Positions 6,173 through 6,503 of a DNA stretch of 6,503 nt are shown here, piece after piece. The notes beneath the pieces were generated by a model. The model was not told the DNA's origin, did not search any database, and saw only the letters and a list, made by a program, of their open reading frames with translations. Positions within the stretch are counted from its first letter, which is position 1. Each line of letters opens with the position of its first letter. The position numbers and the translations under genes were made by a program. Source of the DNA: Desulfoprunum sp. (GTDB taxonomy: Bacteria; Desulfobacterota; Desulfobulbia; Desulfobulbales; Desulfocapsaceae). The DNA lies in NCBI GenBank assembly GCA_030696435.1, contig JAUYSF010000183.1, forward strand, positions 1-6,503. The letters are read 5' to 3'.

Positions 6173-6503
6173 ATGAAAAAAACAGCAAAGAATCTGACGA
6201 CAGAAAGGAATCAAAAGGAAGATGACCACCTTGTCGTCGATAGCGATATAGGATTATTGGAGTTTTTGCTTACTAAGTTGCCCGGTAAAAGTCGCAACAC
6301 CATTAAGGCCGTCCTCAGAGACAGGCAGGTGTCGGTAGAGGGGCGTGTCGTCACCCAATTTGACCATTTTGTGAAGAAGGGTCAGGCTGTCAATGTGCGT
6401 TGGCAAAAAATCCCGTTAAATCAACTTTACCAGGGTATCCAGATAGTTTTTCAAGACCGGGATCTGATTGTTAATGATAAGCCAGCTGGATTACTGACTG
6501 TGG
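6173..6503 (+). CDS. RluA-family pseudouridine synthase with S4 domain (5' part; runs off the window)
   Basis: The first 110 codons of a gene that continues past the window end. The family converts selected uridines in rRNA or tRNA to pseudouridine. Residues about 27-80 match an S4 RNA-binding domain: LLEFLLTKLPGKSRNTIKAVLRDRQVSVEG, then VVTQFDHFVKKGQAVNV. Residues 91-110 (IVFQDRDLIVNDKPAGLLTV) are the opening strand and the KPAG motif of the RluA catalytic domain. The catalytic aspartate, usually in a GRLD motif, lies beyond the window, so activity cannot be judged and the exact subgroup is not assigned. The start is uncertain: ATG at 6173 gives a lysine-rich lead (MKKTAKN), while in-frame ATGs at 6149 and 6125 would add 8 or 16 residues. 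None has a good ribosome site. No convincing promoter was seen in 6072-6172. Confidence 0.85.
   Translation, partial: MKKTAKNLTTERNQKEDDHLVVDSDIGLLEFLLTKLPGKSRNTIKAVLRDRQVSVEGRVVTQFDHFVKKGQAVNVRWQKIPLNQLYQGIQIVFQDRDLIVNDKPAGLLTV

Noticed and set aside
6043..6225. 60-codon frame opening with TTG directly after the regulator stop, with a hydrophobic stretch
   Set aside because: There is no ribosome site, it starts inside the hairpin, it overlaps the start of the pseudouridine synthase in another frame, and its second half is low-complexity charged sequence.

Overview
The window (about 50% GC by eye) looks like a chromosomal piece of a Gram-negative bacterium. Two secreted periplasmic binding proteins, a hybrid kinase with a periplasmic domain, and a response regulator ending in a double-CxxC tail together suggest a deltaproteobacterium (Desulfobacterota). 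That lineage guess rests on recalled family resemblance, not on a marker gene, so it is tentative. No rRNA, tRNA, CRISPR array, insertion sequence or phage gene is visible, and all supported genes lie on the + strand.

Layout: the window opens with the last 36 codons of an unidentified gene. A spacer of about 200 bp (113-311) follows. It holds a weak terminator-like hairpin and a 16-codon reading frame behind a textbook Shine-Dalgarno sequence. The central block is a compact four-gene run. It starts with two tandem paralogous substrate-binding proteins of the branched-chain amino acid type (312-1535 and 1587-2717). Next is an 871-residue membrane-bound hybrid histidine kinase (2737-5352), then a 214-residue response regulator (5398-6042) with a receiver domain, a coiled coil and a C-terminal cysteine module. 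Gaps inside the block are 51, 19 and 45 bp. An 11-bp perfect hairpin overlapping the last stop codon closes it. After a short spacer, a separate gene for an S4-domain RluA-type pseudouridine synthase begins and runs off the window.

How the genes may work together: no permease or ATPase gene for an ABC importer is present in the window, and the binding proteins sit directly against the kinase gene. The simplest inference is a ligand-sensing system. One or both periplasmic proteins would bind a small molecule and report it to the periplasmic domain of the kinase, as TorT-TorS and LuxP-LuxQ do. The signal would pass through HAMP and PAS domains to His396, then to the kinase's own receiver (Asp691) and/or Asp53 of the separate regulator. 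The regulator has no DNA-binding domain, so its output is probably a protein contact or an activity of the cysteine module. This cassette is the most interesting thing in the window. Its ligand, partner contacts and output cannot be read from the sequence.
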